Of a stretch of DNA of 64,000 nt, positions 9,021-17,426 are shown one piece after another (the first letter of the stretch is position 1; each line of letters starts with the position of its first letter). The notes below the pieces were generated by a model. It was not told the DNA's origin. It ran no database searches and worked only from the letters and a program-made list of their open reading frames with translations. The DNA is taken from NCBI GenBank assembly GCA_964418125.1, contig CAYQKY010000013.1, positions 1-64,000 of the forward strand, read 5' to 3'. The DNA is from JACJXW01 sp964418125. GTDB taxonomy: Bacteria; Bacteroidota; Bacteroidia; Chitinophagales; Saprospiraceae. Both the position numbers and the translations under genes were made by a program.

Positions 9021-10340
9021 ATGGGATGTACTGGATGTACCGTGAGCAATGATGGCTCACCTAAAGGCTGCCGGAACAATGGCGGCTGTTCGACCGGCGG
9101 TTGCAACCGCCTGAACACATACGACTGGCTATCAGCCCTTGATGTAGAAGATGTAGAACCCTTTGATATAGTAGAAGTCAGTTTTAAAAACGGAGCCCGG
9201 AAAAATTTCTTCCGCAATCAAGCCCATACCCGCACCGTGACCGGCGATATGGTGGTTGTGGAAACCGGCAACGGCCTGGACGTAGGCCGTATAACTCTCT
9301 CCGGCGAACTGGTGCGCCTGCAGATGCGAAAGAAAAAGGTAGAGGAAGACGAAGTACTGCACAACGTCATCCGCATGGCCAATGAACGCGACCTGGAACG
9401 GCTGGCTGAAGCCCGCGAGCTCGAGATGCCGACCATGATCCGCGCCCGGGTAATCGCCCGCACCCTGGGCCTGGAGATGAAGGTCGGCGATGTGGAATAT
9501 CAGGGAGACAAACGCAAGGCCACTTTTTATTATACGGCCGATGGCCGTGTGGATTTCCGGGAACTCATCCGCCATTACGCCAAGGAGTTCCGCGTTAAGA
9601 TCGAAATGCGGCAGATCGGCGCCCGGCAGGAATCGGCCCGCATCGGCGGGTTGGGCTCCTGCGGCCGCGAGCTGTGCTGCTCGACCTGGCTGACCGACTT
9701 CAAATCGGTCACTACCGCTGCCGCCCGCTACCAGAACCTGGCCATCAACCAATCCAAGCTTTCCGGTATGTGCGGCCGGCTGAAATGCTGCCTCAACTAC
9801 GAACTGGATACCTACCTGGATGCTCTGAGCCGATTCCCTAAAAATGCGGACAAGCTGCAAACGGAAGCAGGTTCCGCCGTCCTGGTCAAGACCGATATCT
9901 TTAAAGCGCTGATGTACTACGGCTACGAACACGATAATGGCAGGGGCAAACTGTACGCCATAGAGGCCAGCCGTGCCCAGCAGATCCGGGAGATGAACAG
10001 GAAAGGCGAGAAGCCTGCCGACCTGGTCAGCCTCCAGTCTATTGTCGAATCTGATGCCCAGGAAGTAGAGATGGACTTTGAAGACGTTACCGGCGCCATA
10101 GAGCTGCCGGAGGAAGAACGCCGCCGCAAGCGCAGAAAAAAACGCAAAAAAGGGGGTGGCAAAAAGAGCAGCGCCTCCAAGGGGAGAGGCCAACAGGCCA
10201 AAGGAAAGCCCGAAGAGCAGGAGCAGAAGAGCGACAATAAAAGCGGCCAGGAAAAACGAGGACGGAGCGGCCGGTCCCGCCGGCGGGGCAACAGAAAGAA
10301 GGGCGGAAACAGTAACAACAATCAGAATAAAAATAAATAA
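9021..10340 (+). CDS. ricT: PSP1-domain protein RicT (YaaT-like)
   Basis: A 439-residue cytoplasmic protein. Residues 1-30 form a cysteine-rich head (Cys3, 6, 17, 23, 28), residues about 40-310 are the PSP1 domain, and the last 75 residues are a lysine/arginine/serine/asparagine-rich low-complexity tail. Conserved cysteine groups GLGSCGRELCCSTW and SGMCGRLKCCLNYE are those that bind iron-sulfur clusters in the Bacillus Ric complex, which affects RNase Y-dependent mRNA maturation. Partner genes ricA and ricF are not in the window, and Bacteroidota generally have only RicT, so the role here may differ. It sits between holB and lpdA, 15 bp before the latter, so the three are probably one transcript. 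The basic tail suggests RNA contact. Confidence 0.88.
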   Translation: MGCTGCTVSNDGSPKGCRNNGGCSTGGCNRLNTYDWLSALDVEDVEPFDIVEVSFKNGARKNFFRNQAHTRTVTGDMVVVETGNGLDVGRITLSGELVRLQMRKKKVEEDEVLHNVIRMANERDLERLAEARELEMPTMIRARVIARTLGLEMKVGDVEYQGDKRKATFYYTADGRVDFRELIRHYAKEFRVKIEMRQIGARQESARIGGLGSCGRELCCSTWLTDFKSVTTAAARYQNLAINQSKLSGMCGRLKCCLNYELDTYLDALSRFPKNADKLQTEAGSAVLVKTDIFKALMYYGYEHDNGRGKLYAIEASRAQQIREMNRKGEKPADLVSLQSIVESDAQEVEMDFEDVTGAIELPEEERRRKRRKKRKKGGGKKSSASKGRGQQAKGKPEEQEQKSDNKSGQEKRGRSGRSRRRGNRKKGGNSNNNQNKNK

Positions 10341-10355
10341 GCTAAGGATATTACA

Positions 10356-11759
10356 ATGAAGTATGACCTCACAGTTATCGGCTCTGGCCCGGGCGGTTAT
10401 GTAGCCGCTATCCGCGCCGCACAGCTCGGCATGAAGACTGCCATCATCGAACGGTACAGTACTCTGGGGGGCACCTGCCTGAATGTAGGCTGCATACCGT
10501 CCAAGGCGCTGCTCGATTCCTCGGAGCATTATCATAATGCCCGGGAGAAATTCGAAACCCATGGCATCGAGCTCTCCAACCTCAAGGTTAATATGCCCCA
10601 GATGATCAAGCGGAAGAACGAAGTGGTGGAGCAGACTGTAAACGGCCTTAACTTCCTGATGAAAAAGAATAAGATCGACGTCTTCCATGGCCATGGCGCC
10701 TTCGTCAATGCCCACAAGATCAGCGTCGCTAAAGAGGACGGCTCTACGGAAGAGGTCGAAACGGATAAAGTGATCATCGCCACCGGCTCCAAACCCATCG
10801 TTCCGGATAACTTCAACTACGATAAAGAACGGGTCATCACCTCTACCGAAGCCCTGAATATTGAGGAGGTGCCCAAGAGTATGGTCATCGTGGGCGGAGG
10901 GGTGATCGGGCTGGAGCTGGGCTCCGTTTTCGCCAGGCTGGGTACGGAAGTGGAAGTCGTCGAATTCCTCGACCGCATCATTCCCGGAATGGATGGCGAC
11001 TGCAGCAAGGAACTGATGCGCGCCCTGAAAAAACTGGGCATGAAGTTCCATCTCCGGCATGCGGTGGCCAACGTCAAGATCAACAAGAAGAGCGTCACCG
11101 TGACGGTGCAGAAACGCGACTCCGAAGAGGAATTCAAGATCAATACCGAATACTGCCTCGTTTCCATCGGGCGCCGCCCCTATACGGCCAACCTGGGGCT
11201 GGACAAAGCAGGCGTGGAGATCGACGAAAAGGGGCGCATCCTGGTCAACGATAAGCTGCAGACAAATGTGGAGAACATCTATGCCATCGGCGACGTCATT
11301 CGCGGCGCCATGCTGGCCCACAAAGCCGAGGAAGAGGGCATCTTCGCCGTTGAAGTGATCGCCGGCCAGAAACCGCATATAGACTACAATCTCATCCCGG
11401 GGGTGGTCTATACCTGGCCGGAAGTGGCAGGGGTAGGCAAGACGGAGGAGCAACTGAAAGAGGAGGGCATTCCCTATAAATCCGGAAAATTCCCCTTTAA
11501 GGCATTGGGGCGTGCCCGCGCCAGCATGGATACCGAAGGCATGATCAAGGTATTATCCCACAAAGAAACGGATGAGATCCTTGGTGTGCATATGGTGGGC
11601 CCGCGTACGGCCGACATCATCGCCGAGGCCGTCGCCCTCATGGAGTTCCGGGCCTCGGCAGAAGACGCCGCCCGCATGAGCCACGCTCACCCGACCTATA
11701 CTGAGGCTTTCAAGGAGGCTGCGCTGGCGGCAACGGGGGACAGGGCGATACATATGTAG
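10356..11759 (+). CDS. lpdA: Dihydrolipoyl dehydrogenase (E3)
   Basis: A 467-residue flavoprotein that reoxidises dihydrolipoamide in 2-oxo-acid dehydrogenase and glycine-cleavage complexes, passing electrons to NAD+. The FAD motif GSGPGG is at residues 9-14, the redox-active disulfide CLNVGC at 41-46, a second nucleotide motif GGGVIG near 177, the GDV flavin motif near 313, and the C-terminal HPTYTE active-site His-Glu pair near the end. Length is standard. It is translated 15 bp after ricT. Many Bacteroidota have more than one E3, so which complex this copy serves is not shown. Confidence 0.95.
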   Translation: MKYDLTVIGSGPGGYVAAIRAAQLGMKTAIIERYSTLGGTCLNVGCIPSKALLDSSEHYHNAREKFETHGIELSNLKVNMPQMIKRKNEVVEQTVNGLNFLMKKNKIDVFHGHGAFVNAHKISVAKEDGSTEEVETDKVIIATGSKPIVPDNFNYDKERVITSTEALNIEEVPKSMVIVGGGVIGLELGSVFARLGTEVEVVEFLDRIIPGMDGDCSKELMRALKKLGMKFHLRHAVANVKINKKSVTVTVQKRDSEEEFKINTEYCLVSIGRRPYTANLGLDKAGVEIDEKGRILVNDKLQTNVENIYAIGDVIRGAMLAHKAEEEGIFAVEVIAGQKPHIDYNLIPGVVYTWPEVAGVGKTEEQLKEEGIPYKSGKFPFKALGRARASMDTEGMIKVLSHKETDEILGVHMVGPRTADIIAEAVALMEFRASAEDAARMSHAHPTYTEAFKEAALAATGDRAIHM

Positions 11760-11802
11760 GGGAACATTCTCCCTTTTTATAATAGGAAGAAAGCCCTGAA
11801 AA

Positions 11803-11946
11803 ATGGATGACGCCACTACCCTCTTGCTCTGTATCATTGGCATCCTGGCCTTCCTGGCGGTAACCGCCGTCTACTTTTACAAATTGTGGATCAGCCGGCG
11901 GCATACGCGGGAGCGGTTTGCCTTTTTCAGTGTGCGCGTCTTCTAA
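11803..11946 (+). CDS. 47-residue single-span membrane peptide
   Basis: A short open frame starting ATG GAT GAC with a hydrophobic run of about 20 residues (LLLCIIGILAFLAVTAVYFY), then KLW and a strongly basic end (RRHTRER). The profile is a small inner-membrane protein, N-terminus out and basic C-terminus in the cytoplasm. It follows lpdA by 43 bp in the same direction, and its stop codon lies inside the 41-bp palindrome at 11941-11981, which would terminate the transcript immediately after it. No family recognised. Support is the clean membrane-peptide composition and the tight fit to the terminator. Confidence 0.5.
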   Translation: MDDATTLLLCIIGILAFLAVTAVYFYKLWISRRHTRERFAFFSVRVF

Positions 11947-11981
11947 ACCTTTGAGGTTTCCGAAACCTCAAAGGTTTAGAA
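11941..11981. terminator. Perfect 41-bp palindrome, bidirectional terminator between convergent genes
   Basis: Arms 11941-11960 and 11962-11981 are exact reverse complements around a single central C. Convergent genes end inside it: the 47-residue peptide stops at 11944-11946 and the alpha/beta-hydrolase stops at 11968-11970. The AAACCTTTGAGG-type sequence is a kind of hairpin seen at gene ends in many Bacteroidota. It lacks a long T tract, so its strength as an intrinsic terminator is uncertain. Confidence 0.7.
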
Positions 11982-13335
11982 TATCTTCCAACAGCTCCCT
12001 AAATTCCTCCGACCGATACATCCCCCCTCCATCATGCCCCACTCCCTCCACAACAACCCGGCCATGCCCGTGCCCTCCCGGATAAGCCAACTCCATGTAC
12101 CGAAACATATTCTCCCCCCGCTTATAACGAGTTGAGCCCAGAAGGGTGGCAAAACAGTCGGTATCATTGAGTGCGCCGTCCGGGCCGCCGCCATTGCCGA
12201 GCAGGTAGGTAATGGAGCGGGCAAGAAACTGGCCATTGAAGGCCGCTAATTCCGTTTGGCTGACGTAGGGAGGAACGACTTCATAGCCGATCGGCCAGAG
12301 ATCGTAGCCGGTGCATCCGGTGGGCGTGTACAACTGGTTGGTGCTTTCGTCGATGCGCCGCCCGTCCGGGTAAAAGAAATACTGGCTGTTGGCCACTATG
12401 TATTCGAAGGTAAGATCGGGAAAGGCGGCCTCCGATCGGTTGGCGGCGGCGTACAGGTGCGTAAACAGCCCGCCGGAAGAATGGCCGGTGACGATGGCCT
12501 TTTCCAGCGCCGGAAAGCGTTCCTTATTGGCCAATTGAGTGATCAACTGATCAACCACTTCAAAAGAACTGATCCCGGCAGGGCCGGCGGATGGCTGCCC
12601 TTCCCGCCAGCCGTTCCCACTCCAGTAAAGATCTTCATCCCCGGCCTCGGCCGCCGTTTTAAAAAAAGGAGCGATCAGCACGGCGCCGGTTTCCAGGCCT
12701 TCCGCCTGCAGGCTGTTCATCAGGTAGTTGAAATAGTCGTTGGCGTTGCGGTTGGCGCCGTGCACTACGATGATGGCGGCGCGCAGATCCTCCCATTTGG
12801 CCATTGGTTCGTAGATGGGGAAGCTGGAATAGAATTGGAAATTGGCCGTTCCGTCCGCCGTCAGTGCAACGGTTTGCAGACAGTTATTCGTGCCACTAGT
12901 GCAGGGAGGCAGGCTGGTGATCACGTCGTCGCCGGCGGTAGTGAAGGTGCGCTCCAGGGGGCTTTCCAGGCGCTCCCCGTTTTGGCCGATGGCGCTATCG
13001 TTGATGCGCAGGGTGTAGGTGGCGTTGGGTTGGAGCGTTGTGGTGATTTGGACTCTGGAAGCCTGGCTGAGGTAAGTGAGATCCAGGCCCGGCGTATCGG
13101 AAGCCGAGCGGATAGAAAGGGCCGATTCAAAATCGCTTTTCTTCAGGGAGGTAGAAAAAACCAGCTCCAGCATAGCGCCGGGTTCCACATTCTCCATTCC
13201 ATCCACTAGCGTACTTCCGTTGATGGTTGCAGAAAACAAAGTTATGGCCGGCTGCGGGGAATCTTCTTTGGAACAGGACCACAACATCGTCATAAAGAGG
13301 GCCATTGCCAGGCCGGAGATCTGGTTTTTATACAT
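11968..13335 (-). CDS. Surface lipoprotein with Ig-like domain and alpha/beta-hydrolase (esterase/depolymerase-like)
   Basis: A 455-residue lipoprotein: signal peptide with lipobox ending LWSC (Cys about 21). Residues 28-130 are an SbsA/Big_5 Ig-like domain (ends in LERTFTTAG). Residues about 150-455 are an alpha/beta-hydrolase: IIVVHGANRN oxyanion region, the nucleophile elbow GHSSGG with Ser, and a late GVGHDGGGM motif supplying the catalytic His. Two cysteines (PPCTSGTNNC) probably form a disulfide. It is the last gene of the SusC/SusD block, so it probably cuts an ester, polyester or acylated polymer at the cell surface for uptake. Exact substrate is not readable. The coding end is shared with the 41-bp palindrome. 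Confidence 0.72.
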   Translation of the reverse strand: MYKNQISGLAMALFMTMLWSCSKEDSPQPAITLFSATINGSTLVDGMENVEPGAMLELVFSTSLKKSDFESALSIRSASDTPGLDLTYLSQASRVQITTTLQPNATYTLRINDSAIGQNGERLESPLERTFTTAGDDVITSLPPCTSGTNNCLQTVALTADGTANFQFYSSFPIYEPMAKWEDLRAAIIVVHGANRNANDYFNYLMNSLQAEGLETGAVLIAPFFKTAAEAGDEDLYWSGNGWREGQPSAGPAGISSFEVVDQLITQLANKERFPALEKAIVTGHSSGGLFTHLYAAANRSEAAFPDLTFEYIVANSQYFFYPDGRRIDESTNQLYTPTGCTGYDLWPIGYEVVPPYVSQTELAAFNGQFLARSITYLLGNGGGPDGALNDTDCFATLLGSTRYKRGENMFRYMELAYPGGHGHGRVVVEGVGHDGGGMYRSEEFRELLEDILNL

Positions 13336-13347
13336 TTTTCTTGTTTT

Positions 13348-15111
13348 TTATTCACAAAACGGATACACACAAGCCGACCCCTGAGTAGAGGCCGACCCCG
13401 CTGCACAATCCACTCCGCCATAAATGAAGGCGCTGCCGGCTTTATACCCCCAGGAACCGGAATATTCCCAAGCCTCGCCGGTGCCGTCCGTATCGGCGTC
13501 GCCGAAGGTTTCGATCAACGTCATGCCGTCAAAAAGTTCGATGGCGTCGTCGCCGTTCTGGTTCATCGCGTCGGATTGGATGACTTCGTCGAAGCCGTCA
13601 TAGCAGCTGCCAAAATAGGCGGCAATGGTTTCCGGTTCGCGCGCCACCAGTATATGGGCGCCCTCACTCACGGCCATCATGGGGAAGTTGAACTCCACTC
13701 CGTCGGTGCCGCCGCCGTTATTGGCCACGCCCAGGCCGTACGGGCTCAGGTCGTCGATGGCCCGGTTGGCGCGCACGTGCACGGCTTTGCCGCCATTGGT
13801 GCCGGAACCGTCCCACAGGATGGCCAACACCCCCTGTAATTGTAAAGGTACACAGAAGGGATAAGGGCAAGCCGATTCCAGTGCCGTCGTGGAATTTTCA
13901 GAGCAATCCACCTCGGCGTATTCCCAGGCGCCATTGAGTTTGTAGGCCCAGGCGCCCGTCCATTCCCATACCTCCCCGGTGCCGTCGAGTTCCACATCAC
14001 CGTAAGTCTCGATCACGATATCGTTCTTGTACAGTTCAAACGGGTCGTCGCCGTTAAAATTGACGTCTCCGGATTCGATTACGAGATCAAAATCATTGTA
14101 ACAATCACCGAAATAGATGGATAAGCCTGCTACATCGATGTCCCGGGCCAGTAAAATGTCATCGCCTGCCGCGGCGTTTCCCGCCGGAAAATCGATTTCC
14201 CGGCCATCCGAGCCGCCGCCATTGTTCGCGATGCCCACTCCGTAAATACTCAGGTCGGGAATGTCTTCCAATACCCTGAAATGTATGGCCCGGCCATTCG
14301 TTTCGGTACCGCCGATCTTTAGGGAGAGTACGCCCTTCATCTCCAGGGCCGGCGGCGAATCGCCCAGGCTCAGCAGGAGGGACTGCGGGCTGGATTCAAC
14401 GGCGTTGACCAGGTTGGCCAGCTGGACCGTGATGTCCTCCTCCCCTTCAATTTCTGCATCATCCAACGCGGTAAGCTCGATACTACCGGTAGTGTTGCCG
14501 GCTGGAATGGAGATACTCATGGCCGATACCGAATAGTCCGTATCGCTACCAGTGGCAGAGCCGCCAAAAACCAGGTCCATACTCACGTCTTCCAGGATGG
14601 CCCGGCCGAGTGTAGCCGTGATCGTAATAGTCTCCCCTTCAAAAAGGCTGCCGGCGCTGCTGCTCAGCGTGACGGCAGGGGCTTCGAACGGCGCGGTGGT
14701 AAAGGTGAATAAAAAATCCTCGACACTGGCCTCTCCTCCGGCGCCGTAGGCGCCTCGGGGCAGGCTAAGCGTGTACTTGGTTTCATAATCCAGCGGGCCG
14801 GTAAAGCTGATATTAACAAAAGAGTTGCTGGCTTCATAGCTGATGCTGTAATCTGCTGCCGGCGTAATGCTGAACGCTCCCTCGAACGGCCCTGTATTCA
14901 GGGGATGGGAAAAGGCCAGCTGCAGGCTGCCGAGCACCGGTTGTCCCTCTGCCCCTGAAGTGACTGGCATGTCGTCTATGCGAACTTGTAAAATACGCAG
15001 GTCATTGGTGATCGGTAAGCTCTCGTCTTCATTTTCACAGGCAGAAAGGCTAAACAGCAGGGCCATGCTCAAAATAAGGAGCTTGAATTGATGGGTATAT
15101 GTCGATTTCAT
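13348..15111 (-). CDS. Large lipoprotein with Ig-like, Calx-beta and two repeated lamin-tail-like domains
   Basis: A 587-residue lipoprotein starting at the ATG at 15111. The longer frame to 15186 is not used because the signal peptide MKSTYTHQFK and the lipobox (SLSAC) begin only there. Domains in order: an SbsA-type Ig-like domain (about residues 30-125), a Calx-beta domain with DYSVSAMSISIPAGNTTG-like sequence (about 130-230), then two tandem copies of a roughly 155-residue module, each with NNGGGxDG, a GDCYNDFD or GSCYDGFD motif, NGDDxxELY/F, ETxGDxxxDGTGExWE and a closing Cys-Pro-hydrophobic-Cys. These resemble LTD/lamin-tail domains of extracellular nucleases and adhesins but are not linked to an enzyme. 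It sits in the SusC/D block, so it may be a surface glycan- or polymer-binding protein (a SusE/F-like role). Confidence 0.62.
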   Translation of the reverse strand: MKSTYTHQFKLLILSMALLFSLSACENEDESLPITNDLRILQVRIDDMPVTSGAEGQPVLGSLQLAFSHPLNTGPFEGAFSITPAADYSISYEASNSFVNISFTGPLDYETKYTLSLPRGAYGAGGEASVEDFLFTFTTAPFEAPAVTLSSSAGSLFEGETITITATLGRAILEDVSMDLVFGGSATGSDTDYSVSAMSISIPAGNTTGSIELTALDDAEIEGEEDITVQLANLVNAVESSPQSLLLSLGDSPPALEMKGVLSLKIGGTETNGRAIHFRVLEDIPDLSIYGVGIANNGGGSDGREIDFPAGNAAAGDDILLARDIDVAGLSIYFGDCYNDFDLVIESGDVNFNGDDPFELYKNDIVIETYGDVELDGTGEVWEWTGAWAYKLNGAWEYAEVDCSENSTTALESACPYPFCVPLQLQGVLAILWDGSGTNGGKAVHVRANRAIDDLSPYGLGVANNGGGTDGVEFNFPMMAVSEGAHILVAREPETIAAYFGSCYDGFDEVIQSDAMNQNGDDAIELFDGMTLIETFGDADTDGTGEAWEYSGSWGYKAGSAFIYGGVDCAAGSASTQGSACVYPFCE

Positions 15112-15143
15112 GTTATTCGGTTTATAAATTCTGATTATAAAGG

Positions 15144-15181
15144 GATCGTCTCCGACGCCAAATGAATTTGGCGCTCCGAAG
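15144..15181. repeat. Short hairpin element, family B, copy 1
   Basis: An 8-bp perfect stem, CGCCAAAT at 15156-15163 and its complement at 15166-15173, with shared flanks ATCGTCT.CGA on the left and C..CCGA.G on the right. A second copy with the same flanks and a nearly identical stem is at 61351-61386. It lies in the gap between the SGNH hydrolase and the Calx-beta lipoprotein and may also shape the transcript there. Confidence 0.5.
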
Positions 15182-15188
15182 CACACGT

Positions 15189-15947
15189 CTAAGTTCCAAA
15201 CTCGTACTCCTCAACCAACTGCCGGAGGAAATCGGCGTCTTCGGGCAGCATGAATATAAGGTACAACTTCTCGCCGTTGCGGTCCTGGGTAGTGATGCGC
15301 GCCGGTATTTCCCGCACACTTTTGCCGGTGAAGTACTTGTAGAAAGCCAATCCGAGCAGATACGTGCCGTTGCTCGACGGGTGCTTGTCATCAAAGAACA
15401 GGTCCAGATCCGGGCGCCATCTCCGCGCTTCCGCGAACAAGGGGCCGCAAGGCACCACCGCAGAGCCCGTCTCTTCTGCCAGTTTACCGTACATTCTGGT
15501 GATCTCCGGCTGCATCAGGGGGTTGGAGTCGTACCCCCAGGTCATCATAAATACCGGCTTTGCTCCCTTTTCCTTCACCAGCTCTGCAAACTTGCGGCCG
15601 TACTCCATAAAGCTTTCCGGCGTATCGATGGCGCTGCGGCTGTGGTTGTTGAACACCACGTAATCCCATTGCTCTTCTTCGAGCATGGCGCGTGTTTCCG
15701 TTCCTTTTTCTCCCTTCCAGTGCTGCTCCAGGTTGGAACCTCCAACGGTCGACTGTCGGGTTTCCAGCGCCACTCCTTCGTGTTCTCCCATTGCCGCCAC
15801 CACCTGCGGCAGGTTGTAGAAATAGGTGAAACTATTGCCCACAAAGAGGATACGCGGCGCCTCCTCCTGGGCTTGCACCGAAAAGCCGGGCCAGCTGATG
15901 ATACCCAGAAAAAGTATCCAAATGCTTATTCTCCATTTTTGATGCAT
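15189..15947 (-). CDS. Secreted SGNH/GDSL-family hydrolase (esterase)
   Basis: A 252-residue exported enzyme beginning at the ATG at 15947; the upstream frame to 16010 lacks sense, while MHQKWRISIWILFLGIISWPG is a proper signal peptide ending VQAQ. SGNH blocks are visible: block I FVGNSFTYF (catalytic Ser in GNSFT), block II glycine in TVGGSNL, block III asparagine in VVFNNHSR, and block V DDKHPSS with the catalytic Asp-His pair. Members of this family deacylate polysaccharides or cleave small esters. It follows susD by 10 bp, so it is in the same operon and likely trims the imported substrate at the surface or in the periplasm. Its short size suggests a single catalytic domain. Confidence 0.85.
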   Translation of the reverse strand: MHQKWRISIWILFLGIISWPGFSVQAQEEAPRILFVGNSFTYFYNLPQVVAAMGEHEGVALETRQSTVGGSNLEQHWKGEKGTETRAMLEEEQWDYVVFNNHSRSAIDTPESFMEYGRKFAELVKEKGAKPVFMMTWGYDSNPLMQPEITRMYGKLAEETGSAVVPCGPLFAEARRWRPDLDLFFDDKHPSSNGTYLLGLAFYKYFTGKSVREIPARITTQDRNGEKLYLIFMLPEDADFLRQLVEEYEFGT

Positions 15948-15957
15948 AGTGTTCGTT

Positions 15958-17379
15958 TTATTGATTGGCCGGCGTCGGTGAGAAAAAGTCCGGGACCGGG
16001 CTCGGTACATTCGGGTTTCGATCGATCTCGGTCGTCGGGTACAAGAACCGCTGTGGCAACTGAGAGCCGGTATTGGGAGTGACGGGCACCCGCACCATAG
16101 TTTCCTTCTCCGTCCTGCGGGTATCGTTAAAGCCTTCCACCATACCGAAGAAGGTTACATAGCGTTCTTCCAGGATCTCGCGCAGTAGTGCATCATCCGC
16201 GCTGAGGCCATCCGGGTTCTCCATGCCGCCGCTTTCAAAGTCTGCCGCTGTATAGGCATCGTACTGGATGTTCGCAGGGTCGGCGTTGGACAGGTAGCCG
16301 CCCGTGGCCATCCAGGCCCGAAAGTCGTTGAGGTGCTGCAGGCCGGCGTCGAACCCCTGGGAGCGGAAACCCGCCTCCGCCAGGATGAGCAGGTTCTCTG
16401 CGTAGGTGACGAGGCGCGCCGGCGCATTCCGGGCAGCAAACCCATCCGAGGTATTGGGCTGTATCCCGAAAGAAGTGGTGCTCAGCAGGTAGTTGTAACG
16501 GCCAGTTTCATTGGTCTTCGCATTGCCGCGATAATTGGCGAAGTCGGGGCTGGTAGCCGGATCGGGAGCAATAAGGCTGGCCATAAAATCGGACGTTATC
16601 ACGTCTGACAACCTCACCTCAACGGCAAAAAACTGATAGTTGAGGTTGGAATTGTCATCGGCCGTTCCATGCGGCGTGGCCAGGGTATTACCGGCCGAAC
16701 TGATCCCGTTCTGAGCGGCGGCATAAGCATTGCTATACTCTTTGGTGTGCATGTAATAACGCGCTTTCAGGGTATATGCCACTTCCGTCCAGGCTTCCGG
16801 GGCTCCGTCAAAATGGATATCGGAATTGCTGGCCGGCCGGCCCGTACCCAGGTTCAGATTGTCGATGGCCTCATCCAGGAGGCTTTGCAGCTTGGCATAA
16901 ACCATGATCTGGCCTTCGAAGGCCGGGGCTTCGACCTCGATCCGGCCGGCTTCATCGAATGGTATATCTCCCCACAGTGAAGCTGCCGTGCCCAGTGCAA
17001 GCGCCCGGATAACCTGAGTTATGCCGATAGTCACTCCTTCCAGTCCTTCTTCCTTTGCTGCCTGCTCTGCCGCCAGGGCATTCGCCAGCGCTCCCACGTA
17101 GACATCATTCCACTGAGAGTCGAAATCGGAAGTGGTCACCGCATATTCGCTAAAACCCAGGTGCTGCCGGTCGATCCCCGTATAATAGCCGCAGAAGATG
17201 CCTGCTTTTCGGGCAATCTCTCCGGTTTGTACGACGGTATTTCCCACCTCTGCGCCGGTAAGAATGTTTTGGTAAGAAGTCGAAGTAGGGCTGTTTGGGT
17301 TCTCATTGAGGCCCTCCACCAGGCCGCTGCATGCGCTTATCAGGCCTGTGAGTATAAGTATGGTTATTAATTTTTTCAT
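15958..17379 (-). CDS. SusD/RagB-family nutrient-binding outer-membrane lipoprotein
   Basis: A 473-residue lipoprotein that should cap the SusC channel and capture the substrate outside the cell. It has a signal peptide with lipobox LISAC and the mature start GLVEGLNENPNSP, which is characteristic of SusD-like family 2. The helical tetratricopeptide-like scaffold, for example the WTEVAYTLKARYYMHTKEY region around residues 205-225, is well conserved. The SGNH gene follows 10 bp later, and SusC precedes it by 47 bp. The sequence of the binding face does not allow a substrate call. Confidence 0.93.
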   Translation of the reverse strand: MKKLITILILTGLISACSGLVEGLNENPNSPTSTSYQNILTGAEVGNTVVQTGEIARKAGIFCGYYTGIDRQHLGFSEYAVTTSDFDSQWNDVYVGALANALAAEQAAKEEGLEGVTIGITQVIRALALGTAASLWGDIPFDEAGRIEVEAPAFEGQIMVYAKLQSLLDEAIDNLNLGTGRPASNSDIHFDGAPEAWTEVAYTLKARYYMHTKEYSNAYAAAQNGISSAGNTLATPHGTADDNSNLNYQFFAVEVRLSDVITSDFMASLIAPDPATSPDFANYRGNAKTNETGRYNYLLSTTSFGIQPNTSDGFAARNAPARLVTYAENLLILAEAGFRSQGFDAGLQHLNDFRAWMATGGYLSNADPANIQYDAYTAADFESGGMENPDGLSADDALLREILEERYVTFFGMVEGFNDTRRTEKETMVRVPVTPNTGSQLPQRFLYPTTEIDRNPNVPSPVPDFFSPTPANQ

Positions 17380-17426
17380 GTCTGTATTTTTTAAGAACGG
17401 TGTATCAAGATCCCAAAGGGAATGTT

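Noticed and set aside
9132..11453. 773-codon minus-strand open frame across ricT and lpdA
   Set aside because: It spans two well-supported genes on the other strand and shows no recognisable motif.
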